From Ceratothoa steindachneri (taxonomy: Eukaryota > Arthropoda > Malacostraca > Isopoda > Cymothoidae): DNA of 64,000 bases. Position 1 is the first letter of the stretch, and each line of letters begins with the position of its first letter. Shown piece after piece: positions 32,776-45,212 of the stretch. The translations under genes and the position numbers were made by a program. The stretch covers positions 71,768,920-71,832,919 of the forward strand of contig OZ018323.1 of NCBI GenBank assembly GCA_963969495.1, in the 5' to 3' direction. The notes beneath the pieces were generated by a model, which searched no databases, was not told the origin of the DNA, and was given only the letters and a program-made list of their open reading frames with translations.

Positions 32776-33507
32776 GCACCAGAGTTGGAAGGCAGTGTCC
32801 ACTGTCCCCCCTGCGCCGTCAGTATCCGCCGTCCTCCCTGCCCCGTCGGTACCCGCTATTTGCGTCCCGTTGTACTCTGCACAATTCTCGCAGAATCCCT
32901 CAAGCTCCCGTATTCTCGTTAATTCTCGTTAGTCTACCTCAACCCGCCCTCCCAGCTCCTCGAACGCAGCACACTCAATCTCGATTCATGTTACTTGAAA
33001 TCAAGATTTAAGTCCCCCCCCCCCTTAATAGTTATTATCCAGAGACTATTGTTTGAACTTTGCGCCAATGGAAGGACTACTCCATCGAACCAAATCTTCG
33101 AGGTAACAGCAATGCGCAACTCTCCCTCCTATGAAAGTGCTCTCTCTGCCCCCCCCCCTTCCCCGTCTAAGCGTCACCATTGCCTTAGTTTAGGCTCAAG
33201 GTCGTTCGAGTGTACCTCGGTCGATGTTGTCCGTTTCTTTGCACAGTGACCGTCTTCACTACATCTCTCCCCCCTTTAGCTGTTGACAACCCGTGTTAAT
33301 CTATTATGTGTGTAGCTCATTCTAAAATTCCTTTTAACCTTGTAAAATAATATTCATTTGCATATTAGTAAAGTTATTTTTGTACCCGTTTTTCTGTTAT
33401 CCCGTTACTCCAATATAGTTGACTATTGGCCAACAAACTTGAGTTAATTTTTCACTCTGCTTATATTGTAAACTTTCCACGCACTCGTAAAGCAAAAAGG
33501 GTCAATA
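32776..33507. other. C-rich then AT-rich stretch
   Basis: C-rich DNA with homopolymer runs at 33012-33022 and 33150-33159 passes into AT-rich spacer. It may be the R/U5 part of the right LTR-like block, but no second copy exists in the window to test that. No gene was recognised. Confidence 0.45.
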
Positions 33508-33692
33508 TCGTGGTATTGTAAGGGCCAAGTGGTGCTACGTAGGTTGGTCACGTACTTCAATAACTCCTTTATTTCGTTTTCTCTAAGAGTCCTATATGTC
33601 TTTACGTTATTAAATTTTGAGGATTTCTAGTGCCATTTGCAGCGTTTCTAGAATTAAATTAAATACATCTAACCAAAATATATCTTCCTGGA
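33508..33692 (+). repeat. Family A, 5' fragment
   Basis: It repeats the first ~180 bases of the copy starting at 34083: TACGTAGGTTGGTCA, CTTCAATAACTCCTTTATTTCGTTT and CTAACCAAAATATATCTT are shared nearly base for base. It stops abruptly at about 33692. Confidence 0.85.
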
Positions 33693-34082
33693 CGTAGTCC
33701 ATTACCTCTTGGCCTGCTAGTCCAAAAATAATTGGGACTATGTGGAATCTTTCAAACGATTCCATTTTCCCTCTGTCTGTTCATCGAAAACTCACCGATA
33801 TGCTAAACCTACTTATGCAACCCGAAAAAGTAGCGCGCTGCCTAACTCACCCTTACCACAACACTTTCTGCTAATTGGAATACCACTCCAAAAATATTAA
33901 TTAATTACATTAACGGGTTAATTACCGACAATTAACCAAAGATTTATACACGGAGCTGATCCTCTTATTATGCTTAACTTTTTCTCGAACGCTAGTCACA
34001 AATTTATTATTACTGAAGTGAAAGCAAGAAAAACAACTATACTGAGTTCTTCCAATACCCATAAAACCTGCCACCAAATTAT

Positions 34083-35060
34083 GTCGTGGTAGGATGGCCG
34101 AGTTGGTGTACGTAGGTTGGTCAAGGACTTCAATAACTCCTTTATTTCGTTTACTCTAAGAGTGCTATATTTCTTTACGTTATTTAATCTTTGAGGATTT
34201 CTAGTGCCGTGTGCAGCGTTTCGAGGATTGAATTAAATACTTCTAACCAAAATATATCTTTAATTACAACATAAAAATTTAAATATTAAAAACAACGTAT
34301 ACATCTATAAATAAAGGAGTCCATGTGAGAATTACTAATTTAAACCAAATGAATATCAAGTAATGGTTGACCCCCAAGTACACTTTAATGCTGGACGCTA
34401 ATTGACACACAAAAATAATTGAATTTCTTCACCTTTAAAAAAACCACACGTGAATCCGGCTGAAGAATGACCTTGACATTGGACATTATGCAGACGGGGA
34501 AATGGTTTGCGGTTACGCGCGTGGGCGTATTCGCAGACGCACAAGCGTTTGTCTGGCGAGGAGACGGACTTGGAGCAACAGGTGATTTTCATACGGGCGA
34601 AAAATGGCGTTAACCACGTTGTCTTCGTCAGATGATTTAAGCAATGGGACCGTGAAGGTATGCTTTATCTAATCTTCGGGTTAATCTTGAGATGCTTCGC
34701 ACTGACGAGTGATGAGCAAAAAGTTAATCCTTTGTCGAAGGGATTCAATCCTCAATGCCGAGGACTATCTCTGGTTTATGTTGAAAACCGAGATAAGGGA
34801 TTTCTCTGACGAGGAATGTTTGAGAGTGATCATGGGTACAAAGGGGCTAATTTTCGGTGTGACCACCAGGAACTGGCTCAGAATGAGCTTCTTCTCTGTT
34901 CCGTTCTTTGAGTGCCGTGATGACGCCGGACTTCGTCGTGTCTATATCTAACTCGATATCTTCCGTTTTTCTCAAGTTATCCGCATATATACTTCACCAA
35001 CCCACTGGGGGTAGGGGAAGGGGGGAGGGGGAGGGCTTCTGTATTAAGCCTCTCTCCTCT
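34083..35060 (+). repeat. Dispersed repeat family A, copy 2
   Basis: The start TGTCGTGGTAGGATGG parallels TTGTGGTATAGGAAGG at 45215. The 5' part is almost identical to 33508-33692. Farther on, GGTGTGACCACCAGGAACTGGCTC (34855) with a hairpin-like GAGC...GTTCC and a TATATACTTCACCAACCCACT segment (34985) match the other family A copies. The middle (34400-34700) is divergent. Confidence 0.6.
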
Positions 35061-36115
35061 AACGACGCCACTCCAAGCGTCTTTCACTTAGCTATAAAGG
35101 CATTTTCGTGCTTTTGGTCGCAGCTCCTATAATTTCGTCTATTACGCGAAACTAGATCCCAAATCTTAGGGGAAATAGTGACTGTTTAAACATTGTCATT
35201 GCACCTGGTCTCCTTCCCTTCCTATTGTTATGCTCGTTGGCACAGAAATCTGTTGATTGGTACTTCTCGTGGTTGGAGGAGGCTTTCTGGCGGCCAGCAG
35301 GTCGAGGGGAGAGAGAGGGGGTGTTAAGTAATCGGGTTACACTGCCTAGCATCAGGACGTTGTGGTACCCGAACGAGGCATCTCTTATTATGGTGTGTTC
35401 GATTTCCCTACAGTGAACTTGACCCTATTCGACAACATCTATATTAAACTGGTGTAATTTGTGTAGGGTTAACCTACAACATCTATATTAATCTGATATA
35501 AAGTATGCGTGGTTAACCTATGGCAATAGCAGCTGAAGAGCCGAAGACACGAGAGTAGCGGACATTATTAACTATCGAGAAACCGCGAAGCGCTGTATCG
35601 TATTTTTGGAATTTGAGATGAAATGAATCTCTCTCTCTCCATGGATACATAATTTAACACGGAGTGGAGTAGGCTACGCTCAAAGGATACTATTGACTAA
35701 TTGGAACTCACGCCACGTTATGCACTACCGTATATAACCTCTTGAGTAAACCGAAAAGGACAGTCTGATAGTAATCAAGCCAATCAGAGTCACGGGCACT
35801 TTTACCATTAAAAACACATTCGCAGTCAGAGTATCGGACAATTAAGTTACTAACCCAAAACAGAAATAGGCTCGCTTGAATACATGTCCCGTCCGTTTCA
35901 AATTCATCTTACGCCAAAAGTATTCCGAGTTCTACGCCCTAATAAAGAGCCCGAAATCCGCTGTATTAGATTTCATTTTCTAAGTGGAATCCATATCGAT
36001 CCTGTTAACGAGCCTATCTATGTAACCTCAATCTGAGGGAGAGTATTATCTTTCCTCGAAATGGTGTCAGCCTCAGGTTAGCTACAGGTTGTCGTGTGGC
36101 CCTGTAACATCGGGT
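35061..36115. other. Mixed stretch, possible LTR-like DNA
   Basis: Less AT-rich than average. It holds a 45-bp direct repeat at 35432-35521, a TATATAA at about 35730 and a clean sequence change at the Tc1 relic boundary. I could not match it to another copy in the window, so any LTR assignment would be a guess. Confidence 0.35.
35432..35521. repeat. 45-bp tandem duplication
   Basis: ACAACATCTATATTAA starts both units, at 35432 and 35477, and each ends in GGTTAACCTA. Confidence 0.85.
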
Positions 36116-36119
36116 CAAA

Positions 36120-36740
36120 TTGGTACTTGAATGGTTCACCCCCAAAACTGGTGGCGTACCCATATTCAAGCCACCTCAACCTAACGCTATAAACCTCACC
36201 CACCACCAAACACACGCCTATAAATGTATAATATGTTGTACGAAGGGCAGGTACACATTCTCATTTACCATTCCAATTATTTGCAGTAGCGGACCAACTG
36301 TTTCAGACGAAAACATCCGCCATATCATGACGCTACCACCTCCAAGCCTCACAGACATTTGTACACATTTAGGGTTAAGTCTGTCACCTAAAACGCACTT
36401 AACAAAGCGTCTGCCATCAGAACCAACTAAATTAAATTTCCTTTCGTTGCTGAAGTAAATTATAACCCAATTTTTATCCCTTCATACAACATGAACTTCA
36501 GAATATTCGAGTCTGACCTTCTGGATCTCGCTGATGATTAGTTTGGTTGCTGGAGAACGAATGTTTAAACCCGATGTAGTGAGGCGACGAGACACTGAAA
36601 AGAATTACTTACTTGCCATTAATGCTCTTAATCTTTCGAGAATTTACTATTGCAGTCTTAAAGGCATCCTTCATAAAGAAGCTTCCAATAGCTCTCTTTT
36701 CTATGACTCTGTCTATGCGGGGTCGACAGACTTTTGAACG
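36120..36740 (-). pseudogene. Tc1-family transposase fragment
   Basis: On the minus strand FFSVSRRLTTSGLNIRSPAT (near 36590) is the second helix-turn-helix, followed by a KVRLEYSEVHV linker. The first catalytic block reads FSNERKFNLVGSDGRRF (near 36445), where Tc1 has FSDExKFNLFGSDGR, so catalytic Asp is Asn. VRLGGGSVMIW with MFSSE follows near 36330. Similarity stops near 36120, before the second catalytic Asp, so the C-terminal half is missing. Stops occur in the linker. Confidence 0.75.
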
Positions 36741-37869
36741 ATATTTATAGGTTTTGTTTTCCTTGTATAACTTCTAAAAACGCAGACTTACACTCGTGCT
36801 TCTAATTACCTCTCTTGAAATCGCAAAACTCTTCCCCTAAGTCTTGAGGCAGCCGTACTGTTCTTACCTACTGAGCAAAATGTTCCCGAAAAATCGTTCT
36901 TATTTTGCACGTGTCATTATCTTATTTTATAAGTTTATTTTTTATCATTTTTTTTAATATACGATTATGTATATTATAGAAAAGCTTCATAACATAAATT
37001 AAATGCATGACTTTATTTCCTATAGAAATTTTATTTACCTACTCACTTAAAAGTTTGCTTTAGCAAAATGTTTCTGTTCCGGAAGATATTAGAGGGATTT
37101 AGGGGATGCCCTTGCAAAAATTAAACACCATTTGTTATGTTTAACAACTAAATTAATCATTTATTAATTGAATACATAATTTAAAAAATATAAATGAAGG
37201 ATATCTGAATGTTTCTGACTTCATCATTGCCACACAAAATCTTTGCTTTTATTAGTTCAGAGTTAATAAGTTATTGGCGTAATAGAGAAAATGAAGAACT
37301 GAAAAGTCATTGATTAATTTTGGACTGGAAAATTTACATACCTCTCTTTTAAAACATTTGTTGATTCTGATAATGTAATTCAGCCTCCATTTAATTGAAA
37401 TTTGGTTTTATAATGTACTTTGTGATGGACATTCAAGAAGACGGTGCTATATTTGCGGTGTGGGTAAATAAATTCCATTTGTATTTTATGTAATGTCAAA
37501 ATACGGATTTGGAACTTGTCACTCAAAATTCTGTCTCTTAGTGATCCATTATCAAGATTCTGTTAAAATGCTATCTTGGCTTGATAAATCTAATATCTTT
37601 GGTTGAGAATAATAGCCTAAATAAATTATAAATTCAATCTATAGCTGCCTGTATGTGGGGCAGGAGAAGACCCATACCCTCCTCTGACGTGAATCGTAAA
37701 GGGAATCTAAGCCCCACAATGGCTATTTTGATGTGAGAACCTGTGTTTTCGACGTTGTTAACTCAGATACGCAAAAGGCAATGCTGGGTAATGGGCCTTT
37801 TGCGGACCCCGGTCAGTCAGATCGGTTAATCCGTCACTTTCTGAACAGATTTGGTGGCTGAAATGTGAG
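36741..37869. other. AT-rich spacer
   Basis: AT-rich without recognised coding signal. Purine-rich LINE sequence begins near 37870. Confidence 0.5.
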
Positions 37870-39640
37870 GGCTATATGTAATGTGGGAAAGAGGAGAAAG
37901 TGGAGATTTAGTATATCCGGAGAGAATGAAAATGGGGAGAGAGAGATGTGTATAAATACTCATGGGTTCGTTAAAGAAGTGTGGAAGAAGGTAAGAGTAT
38001 GAGTGATCTGTACCTAGTAAGAAAGAATATACTGCCGAACAAATTTGATATGAGCGGTGTAATAGGTAAGAGTAATGAACTAACTGATCTCGTGATTTTG
38101 CTGTATAAGGTTAAAGAGGTTGGTGCATGAAAGAGAACACATGATGAATGTGGAATAAATGGGAGAATCACAAGTTTAGGTTTAATGAATTAGAGAAAAA
38201 GAGGAGAGAATGTGAAAATGCTTTAAAGTAGAAGAGAGAAAATAAGTGCGAGCATGGAGATAGAGAAAATGTCAAACTAATTTATGGAAGTGGCTGTGAG
38301 GAGTGCATGGATTATATATGCATGTCAAAAAAGAAATAAAAGGAATAAAGTGATAAATGATAGTTCAACATTGTAAAGTGCTTAATATAGGACAAAAAGA
38401 AGGCGTATTTGTGCGAACTGAAGAGCAAAAAGGAGGCGTATTTGGAAATGGTTAACAGTGCAGATGTAGATGTCAGGGAGATGCGATTACCTAAACACAA
38501 TGATATAAAAAGTTAAAGTGAATCAAGTAAGTAAAGAGGAAAGAAGAGCAACAAACGGAACATTTGGACAAAAAATGAATGAGCATCCCTATGAGAACAG
38601 GAGGATGAATGAGGATCCCGATGGAAACAGGAAGATGAATAAGGATCTCGATAGGAACAGGAAGTTATTCCTGAATGAAGAGAGAAACGTGAGGAAATAG
38701 GAGAAAATGATGCACATGTAAATATGTTTCCCTTCGTTGGCGAAAATCGTGGCTCTTTCGGGTTAGTACACTTTGGTGTGCCCTCTCCATAGGTATTTAA
38801 TATCTTTATGGATAGAGTACTGATACAAGTACCTTTGGTAATAAAGGAGAGGGTGTGGGGTTGATGAGGAATGACGAAGTATTGGTTCTATCTATTTTGC
38901 TGAATACTGATGAGTTGGTATTTGTGGTTGGACGTCAGAAGAATATGTAAATTTTGCTAAAAGCATTTGGGAGGATGTGCGTGAGAAAAGGGGGCTAAAG
39001 TTGAATACGGAAAGAATATGGTAATGAAATCTGGGGCAAAATGGGCTAGGGGATGATATCCTCCACTGTCGGTTTCACCTTTGAACAAGTGCGAAGATTT
39101 TAATTAAAGGATAGTAGTTCACATAAAGTAGATTGCGACCATAGGTTTTAAGTGGTAGAAAGTCTCTTGGGTGAATAGGGAGTTAGGGAATGTTAAGGGA
39201 TTGGATATGGAAGGTTCTAGAATGCAGCATCAAAGTATGCTAGCGCCGACCTTAATGTGTTGGAGTGAGGCAATGGTATGGAAAGAGAATAAAATATCTT
39301 GACTGAAAGCAGTGCAAATTGACAAATTGAGAATGATGCCGAGTGTGTTAATGTTAGATGAAGAGAGGAAGGACCTGATGAGAGATGTTTATAGCGTACA
39401 TAAGAGAGGGAATAAGATTTTGATTGAAAGTATTATTATGTTGTATGGATATGTAAAAAGAATGGAAGGGTTGGGAAACCGCATAAGAGTGGATTGATTA
39501 TGAGAAAGGTTGTTTGAGAGAGAAAAGTCTAACGGATGACCAGGAAGATGAGATTGTGTATGACAGGGGTGTATTGAGGAGGTTTCTAAGGGGAAGTGGG
39601 GCTTGGTCTTTTTGAGGGGACAAAATGACGGGAGGCTTTG
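37870..39640 (+). pseudogene. RTE-like LINE relic
   Basis: A strongly purine-rich plus-strand block. Words in broken frames follow a pattern I know from invertebrate RTE-like LINEs. The linker after the endonuclease reads NELEKKRRECENAL (near 38190) and KKEAYLEMVNSADVDVREMRL (38428-38490), then KEERRATNGTFGQKMNEHPYENRR. The RT region has VFNIFMDRVL (38790), FGRMCVRKGLKLNTE (38965), LAPTLMCWSEAMVWKE (39240), VQIDKLRMM (39312) and a closing YVKRMEGLGNRI (39450), the W-x-G-H-V-x-R-M-like tail. The [FY]ADD active site is not visible; the join to VFNIFMDR suggests an internal deletion removing the RT core. Ends were not located. Confidence 0.7.
38581..38670 (+). repeat. 30-bp x 3 tandem repeat in LINE relic
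   Basis: Units start at 38581, 38611 and 38641, each with a GA(A/G)AACAGGA(A/G)GATGAAT-like core. They keep frame and encode a repeated NRRMNEDPDG-like motif, an expansion inside the RTE-like linker. Confidence 0.85.
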
Positions 39641-41467
39641 TGCTTAATATGTAATGTTGATAAATAGTTGATGCTGCACTGTGGTCTGTTGATATAGAAA
39701 TTCTTAGGTCAAATTTTATAATATTGATATAAATTCAAAACAGAAAAATTGACGACAAACATTTGATTGTTAAAATAATTTTTCCGAATCTCGGTAATTA
39801 TAAATAACTTAGTTTTACTAAACTAAAATGGCTATGTAATATTTTCCCTTGTGAAAGAATTTTATATTAGCAATTAAAATATTTTCAAAGATATCTACAT
39901 TACGAAAAATGTTTATAAAAAAAACATTTAACACTATTTTATAGAGAAAATAGTTTGATTTATCTCTGATCCAAATTTCCCAAGGTGAATGTACTCTGCT
40001 CGCGAGGCTTATGTACAGTGCTACCTATGTTGAGGTGGTATTAATCTTATTACGTTTCAGACTGGCGTTAAGTAGACCCACGGGTCTTTGTTGCTTCTCG
40101 TTCTGTAGATTATGCCTTTTCTTGATTGATGACATCATTGGAAAATAATTTTCTTCTATTTCTTTCTGAAATGAAACTGAATTTTCTTATGAGAAAAATT
40201 TAGTTTTCTCGTATTATTTTTCCATACTAATTTCTTGCATACTTAATTCGTTTTCAATTTACTTGATTATTTTAAACTCTTTGAATGGCTTTGAAGTCTT
40301 TTTAAAAATATCCATTATTAACGAACCAATCATATTTCCTCCGGCTTTTAAATTAGAAGAATTATTCAGTTCGACTATTTTAAATTTTCAAATCTTTACC
40401 TATTAAAAGGATATATTTTTAACATTTATATTCAGGAGGAAAAGCTATTAAGTCTTGCCATACTTTTTCGTTTTAATATCATTTGAATCATTATATAATA
40501 AATAAAAAATGTTCCTATTAATCACGTAGATTAATATTAATTACATAATGCCGTGCATTGAAGATAATGTTGCAGCCCTTGGGATCAAAGAAGTTATTTG
40601 TAGATTCAAACTGGAATTCAATTTTATTAGTCTTTTTGAAAACCTAATTTCCCTTACCGTTAATCACAAGCCCATACCTTCTATAGGTGTACCCAACGAT
40701 GGACATAATAGTTATGTAATTTCTAAACATTTTCACTTTACCCAAATTCACCAGGTGCTTTACAAATCGATATTCAAAGACATTGGGGAAAATGCACTCG
40801 ATTGTTTTTGCTTTTGTTTTCCCTATACAAGAATTATCGATTGATCAAAACTCTGTGGTGCAATTCTATGATCCCGCATTGCCAAAAAACTGCCCAAAGT
40901 TCGAATTTTAACAGGTTTGGCAAAATAAAGGCCCAAAGTTCATAAAGATTGAAAAATAAATTGATAAGAAGAGTTACATATGTAAATTAAGAATGAGGAT
41001 TCAAAATATTCAAGAATTATTTGAATGAAGATGCAAGAGACGGAAAGGTCCATCTCTTCGACAGGCCAAAAATAATTATTTAGAGAGAAGGAGTATTAAG
41101 ATCTTAAGCTAAACAGGAAGGATATTTAGGAGCCTATGCTTATATCTCTACAGAATAAACACTCTTCAACGCGCTGTTTACAATCTACAACATAACCTAG
41201 CTTAGGCTAGGTTGTTAGGTTCTGTCGCTGACCTTTTACTTAAAAGTGAAAGTTTTTATAAACACCACAAGAAGGGACACTGTTTGTCAATTATCAAGTC
41301 CCTCCCACCTCAATATTTTCTACCTTAAGGAATTTAAAAATGGCTAGTCATGGAGGCAGTGGAGGATGTCCAAGTAATTTTACGTGTAGTATCGTCCAAA
41401 AAGTTAATTTTCCAGAAAATTTCAGCAGAATTGTTGAGGTAAGCTCATCCATCCTGGTGCTCGAAAC
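39641..41467. other. AT-rich spacer with an unassigned ORF
   Basis: No element recognised. A 98-codon open stretch at 40548-40844 has an ATG and mixed composition but no familiar motif, signal peptide or splice context I can support. In DNA this AT-rich it may be chance. Confidence 0.4.
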
Positions 41468-41469
41468 TA

Positions 41470-42395
41470 CGAGGGGCAGTGCATAAGTTTTGCGAATCGA
41501 TAGGACAAAACAGAGCTAGGGGGATGGCTGGTGGGTGTGTTAGGACAAGTTATAACAAGTCAGAACCTGCAGCCGCACGCTCCTGCCTTGTCTATTTAAA
41601 AAGCAGTAGCTGATCGCAGATCGTCAGTAACAAATCTTTCAACAATGGAGAAGGTTGAGCACCGCGCAGTGATCAATTTTTTGACCAAGGAAGGCAAGAA
41701 TGCAAAAGAGATCATTGAACGCATGGTTGCAGAGTACACCGACACACCCCTTCCTATGCAACCATTGCTCGCTGGAATAGGGAGTTCCGCCATGGTCGTG
41801 AGTCCCTTTAAGATGACCCCCGTCCAGGACGCCCGTCAGACGTGACCAACGAGGACAATGTGGCCCGTGTGGAGAGGATGATCCTCGAAAATCGACGGGT
41901 GAAGGTCGAAGAAATCTAGTGACAACTTGGAATATCACATGGAAGTGTTATCAACATCATCCACGATAATTTGGCCATAACCAAGGTCTCTTCCCGTTGG
42001 GTCCCTAGAAACCTCACGCCCCATCATCGACTTCAACGTCGTCAAACTCCGCAAGGCCAGAGTTGCACAAGCTGCCCTGCGCGAGTGGGGATTCGAGGAG
42101 CTCAACCATCTCCCTTACAGTCCAGATCTGGCCCCTAGCGACTACTTTTTATTCCGCCAGCTCAAGGTTGCACTGCGTGGACGCTGGTTTGGGGACGATG
42201 AAGATGTCCAGCTCGCCGTCCAGAATTGCATTGAACAGCAGTCGGGAGATTTCTGTGTCGGGAATTCGAAGCCTCAGGGACAAGTGGCGCAAGTGCATTA
42301 AAGTCGAGGGTAGTTATATTGAAAAATAATAAAACACTTTTCCTCATTTCTCTTTTCCTTATATCCGAATTGCAAAACTTATTGACCGCCCCTCG
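41470..42395 (+). mobile_element. mariner deletion derivative with both TIRs
   Basis: The left repeat (41470-41505, CGAGGGGCAGTGCATAAG) and right repeat (42360-42395) pair with a few mismatches, each bordered by TA (41468-41469 and 42396-42397). It is the same family as the mariner at 5383-6538 and supplies the ATG and left end missing there. Relative to that copy, about 365 bp of transposase are absent. The 926-bp element is a plausible non-autonomous form that could be moved by transposase from elsewhere. Confidence 0.93.
41645..42329 (+). pseudogene. mariner transposase, internal deletion
   Basis: It begins MEKVEHRAVINFLTKEGKN, identical in most positions to the other copy, then loses frame near 41750 by a two-base deletion (GACACACCCC against GACACCACCCC). 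In shifted frames the Trp codon of the WVPRNL motif is intact here, unlike in the first copy. Near 42049 the sequence jumps from the region before the catalytic domain to GCCAGAGTTGCACAAGC. This removes the first two catalytic Asp codons and leaves APSDYFLFRQL with the third. A further one-base change near 42255 shifts the end. No functional protein is possible. Confidence 0.92.
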
Positions 42396-42479
42396 TAACC
42401 AACAATAACTACTAAAAAGGGAACAGAAAAATACTTATGTAAAACCTTTGGTGCTGAGAGAATAATAGATTTACACTGC

Positions 42480-42482
<3 letters not shown>

Positions 42483-42521
<39 letters not shown>
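42483..42521. repeat. (AT)n microsatellite
   Basis: About 19 AT units. Confidence 0.93.
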
Positions 42522-42524
<3 letters not shown>

Positions 42525-42611
42525 TAGTGGAACTGAAATTGTGTTGAAGTTATATAGGTGAAGAATCCCCTGCATGAACTGGGACGGGGAGGGCAGGCAA
42601 TACTCTAGACT

Positions 42612-44025
42612 TACATTCATGGCCAAAGGTTTTGAGGTTAATATATAAATAGTGTTCGTCTTTTTACGTGATATGAAGAGTTGTTTTAATATTAAAATTA
42701 TTGTTGGTTGATTACAAACCCAATTTTAAAAATAATAAAAAAAAATGCATTCCTTTATTGAATTCAAAGGTGCTCTGTTCTTGTTACTGTGGGATGGTAA
42801 TTTCAGGCCCTGGAGCTTTGCTAATCTATCTCAAGGGTAAAATAAATAATTTTTTAATTATATTTTATTTCGTAAGATTTAATTTTAAAATAAAATGTTT
42901 GACTATTTTTCAAATCCAAAAATGATACTTTACAAGAAAAACGTGCAACCATTGTTGTTCTGTACCAAAGTGGCCTCAAATGAAGAAGAGAGTTACTAAG
43001 GATTTGCATAAAAAATTCATCCTTAGAATAATAAATGACTTTAAAATACTGATTATATGCCGGTAAAGATGTTTCCTGGAAGCCGAAGAGCTTCAATCGA
43101 AAGCCAAGATCGCTGCCTAGTAAAGTCATAGTTCAAGAATTGGGTTGCCTCAAGTGCAACCAAGTTTCCTCACTATTGAAAAGAACCAGGCGTGAACGCT
43201 TTTGCGCGCATAGTGAGAATGAACATTTTCGACTAAGGTCTCAAGTCAAGAATGGCTGATAAGAAGCCTCATCTCCCTAAAAAAAACCTTACGGATAGGC
43301 TCCGCTCTTTTTAAGGAAATATAATGAATGTACTTTTGAAGACTATGACAACGTGATATTCTCTGATGAAACTCCCTTCTGGTCTTTTGGAGATTCTGGA
43401 AGATCCCTCGTGAGGAGAAGAAAAGATGAGCGCTTTAACGAGTCCTCCTGTTGTACTCAATCTGAAGTACCTGGTACTCTCTACAAGTCTGGGGCTGGTC
43501 TCATCTAAGGAAACTGCAACACTAACATTTTTGTCCAATAACATCGCCATGAACTTTCTTTGGCACCACAACTTGCCTCATCAGCACCTTTTCTCTACAG
43601 TTTTAATACACTTTAGTGAGGCTGACTGTAGTTTTCAGCATGTTGGCGTATCCCGTCACAAAGCAAAGCAATAAAAAATTTCTTGGCTGGAAATTACATT
43701 GAAATATTGTGACCTTGGCCTAGGCTTTCGCCAGATTTGAAACAAATAGAGAACTTTTTGGTGATAATCAAAGTGTGAGTTAAAAGACAGAAGCCATCGA
43801 ATTGTGAGCAGTTGCGAGTGATTATTTAACAAAAGTAGGGCATCTTATTCCAAATATCATCACACATTTGGTCTCTACCATGCCAAAACCAATTAAAGCA
43901 GTCTAGAAGAACAAGGGACATCATTCTTAACAAACATACTAAACCAAAATGTAAGGTGTGATTATCTCTCTTAATTTTGCCATAGGAAAAAATACAGTAG
44001 TCTCAAAACATTTGGCCATGACTGC
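42612..44025 (+). mobile_element. Tc1-family element with both TIRs
   Basis: The left end TACATTCATGGCCAAAGGTTTTGA at 42612 and the right end TCTCAAAACATTTGGCCATGACTGCA at 44001-44026 are inverted matches of Tc1-type termini (TGGCCA...TTTTGAG). TA lies at 42612-42613, consistent with the target site. The 1.4-kb span contains one decayed transposase on the plus strand. Confidence 0.85.
42950..43954 (+). pseudogene. Tc1-family transposase relic
   Basis: In broken frames: LILRIINDFKITDYM-like helix region (43010), LPKKNLTDRLRSF (43275), then VIFSDETPFWSFGDSGRSL (43350), which is the first catalytic Asp block and well conserved. NIAMNFLWHHNLPHQHLF (43540) and CSFQHVGVSRHKAKQ (43630) follow; the latter is the FQHDGAPCHKAK block with catalytic Asp changed to Val. 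WPRLSPDLKQIENFL (43710) is the third catalytic motif, with Glu retained in IEN, and QKPSNCEQLRVII (43785) is the C-terminal helix. Several stops and frameshifts intervene. The product would have moved this element by cut and paste. Confidence 0.85.
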
Positions 44026-45212
44026 AATTTGCAAAATATTCGCCCATGCTACACCTGGGGGCCCTCTTACAGGGTGCATCTTAGAACCGGGAAAGTGTGC
44101 CAATTCTCTCAGTCTCAGCTGCAGCAGATTCTTTATTTCTTTTTCATAATCCAATAACTTGCATGTGAGCAGATAGAGAAATGGAGAGAAGAGGTGGGGT
44201 CATCGAGTCCAGCATCCAATTTACAATAACAGACAGGAGATAACAAATGATGGATGATTTAATTGTTAATATATATCCTTTAATTATACTAAAACCAATC
44301 AAAAATGTAAATCTTGGATTCAAAATTCGAAAATGAGATGGAAATTTCAAAGTATACTATGTAAAACCTTTTTAATAACTTGCTTTTATGTTTTCAATAC
44401 AATGTTGCAAGGATATCATGTATCATTATGCATTAGCATTTTAAAGCTTTGAAGGAGAATGTGCTAAACCATGTCTACACTCACTGAATATGTGATAAAT
44501 TTGGCCTATATTTATCTTCCCATGGATTTTTATATTTTAAGAGAGAACAAACAAATATAACATTCTTTATTCCTTGTTGTATGTTAAAACTAAGAAGCAA
44601 AAATAGAAGGGAACTCAGCCAGAATGGATGAGAGGAGTAGAATGTAAAGAATGGAGTGAAAATGATTATAAAGTTAAATGTATTTGTATGTTATCTAGTG
44701 TGTTTAGTGTGGCGAGTCACATAATTGTAGCTCTCATAAAGTGAGAGAGAGGAGGAAAATCCTATCAGAACGTGACAAATGCCCACAATTAAAACAGACC
44801 TCTCTGCGATGGTAGGATTTGGGGCCTCTTAATCCTTCATATATCAGCTGTTTAAGGGAGGCAATGCCTCACTTGAAATTATCTTAGAGGATCAGATTTT
44901 CGAGGAATTTGAGAAAATATCCTTGAACGAATAGAATCTATTATCTTACACTTAACAACCCAATTGTCTCCCAAAGCTTTGTGTATTTGCTAATATCTGA
45001 AAACTGATGTTTTGGTCTAAAGTCTGATTCTACCTGTGCAATATTGAAGAAAAGTTAATTGTTTCTCATAGATCTAATTATATCAGTCACATTTACAATG
45101 TTTCGCCGTGAGATATCAAGCTCAAAGGTGGTATGTGTTTGAAGATGTGAAAGAGTATATTTTGGGGAAGTTAAATCAGCTATATTTAAAATTAGGCCCG
45201 AAAAAGGTTTGT
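44026..45212. other. AT-rich spacer
   Basis: No recognised gene or repeat. A mildly GC-richer patch at 44040-44210 contains an open minus-strand stretch overlapping the Tc1 terminus and is unassigned. Confidence 0.45.

Noticed and set aside
40548..40844. 98-codon open frame with ATG in AT-rich spacer
   Set aside because: No recognisable motif, no neighbouring exon-like frames and no regulatory context. A chance frame is as likely as a gene.
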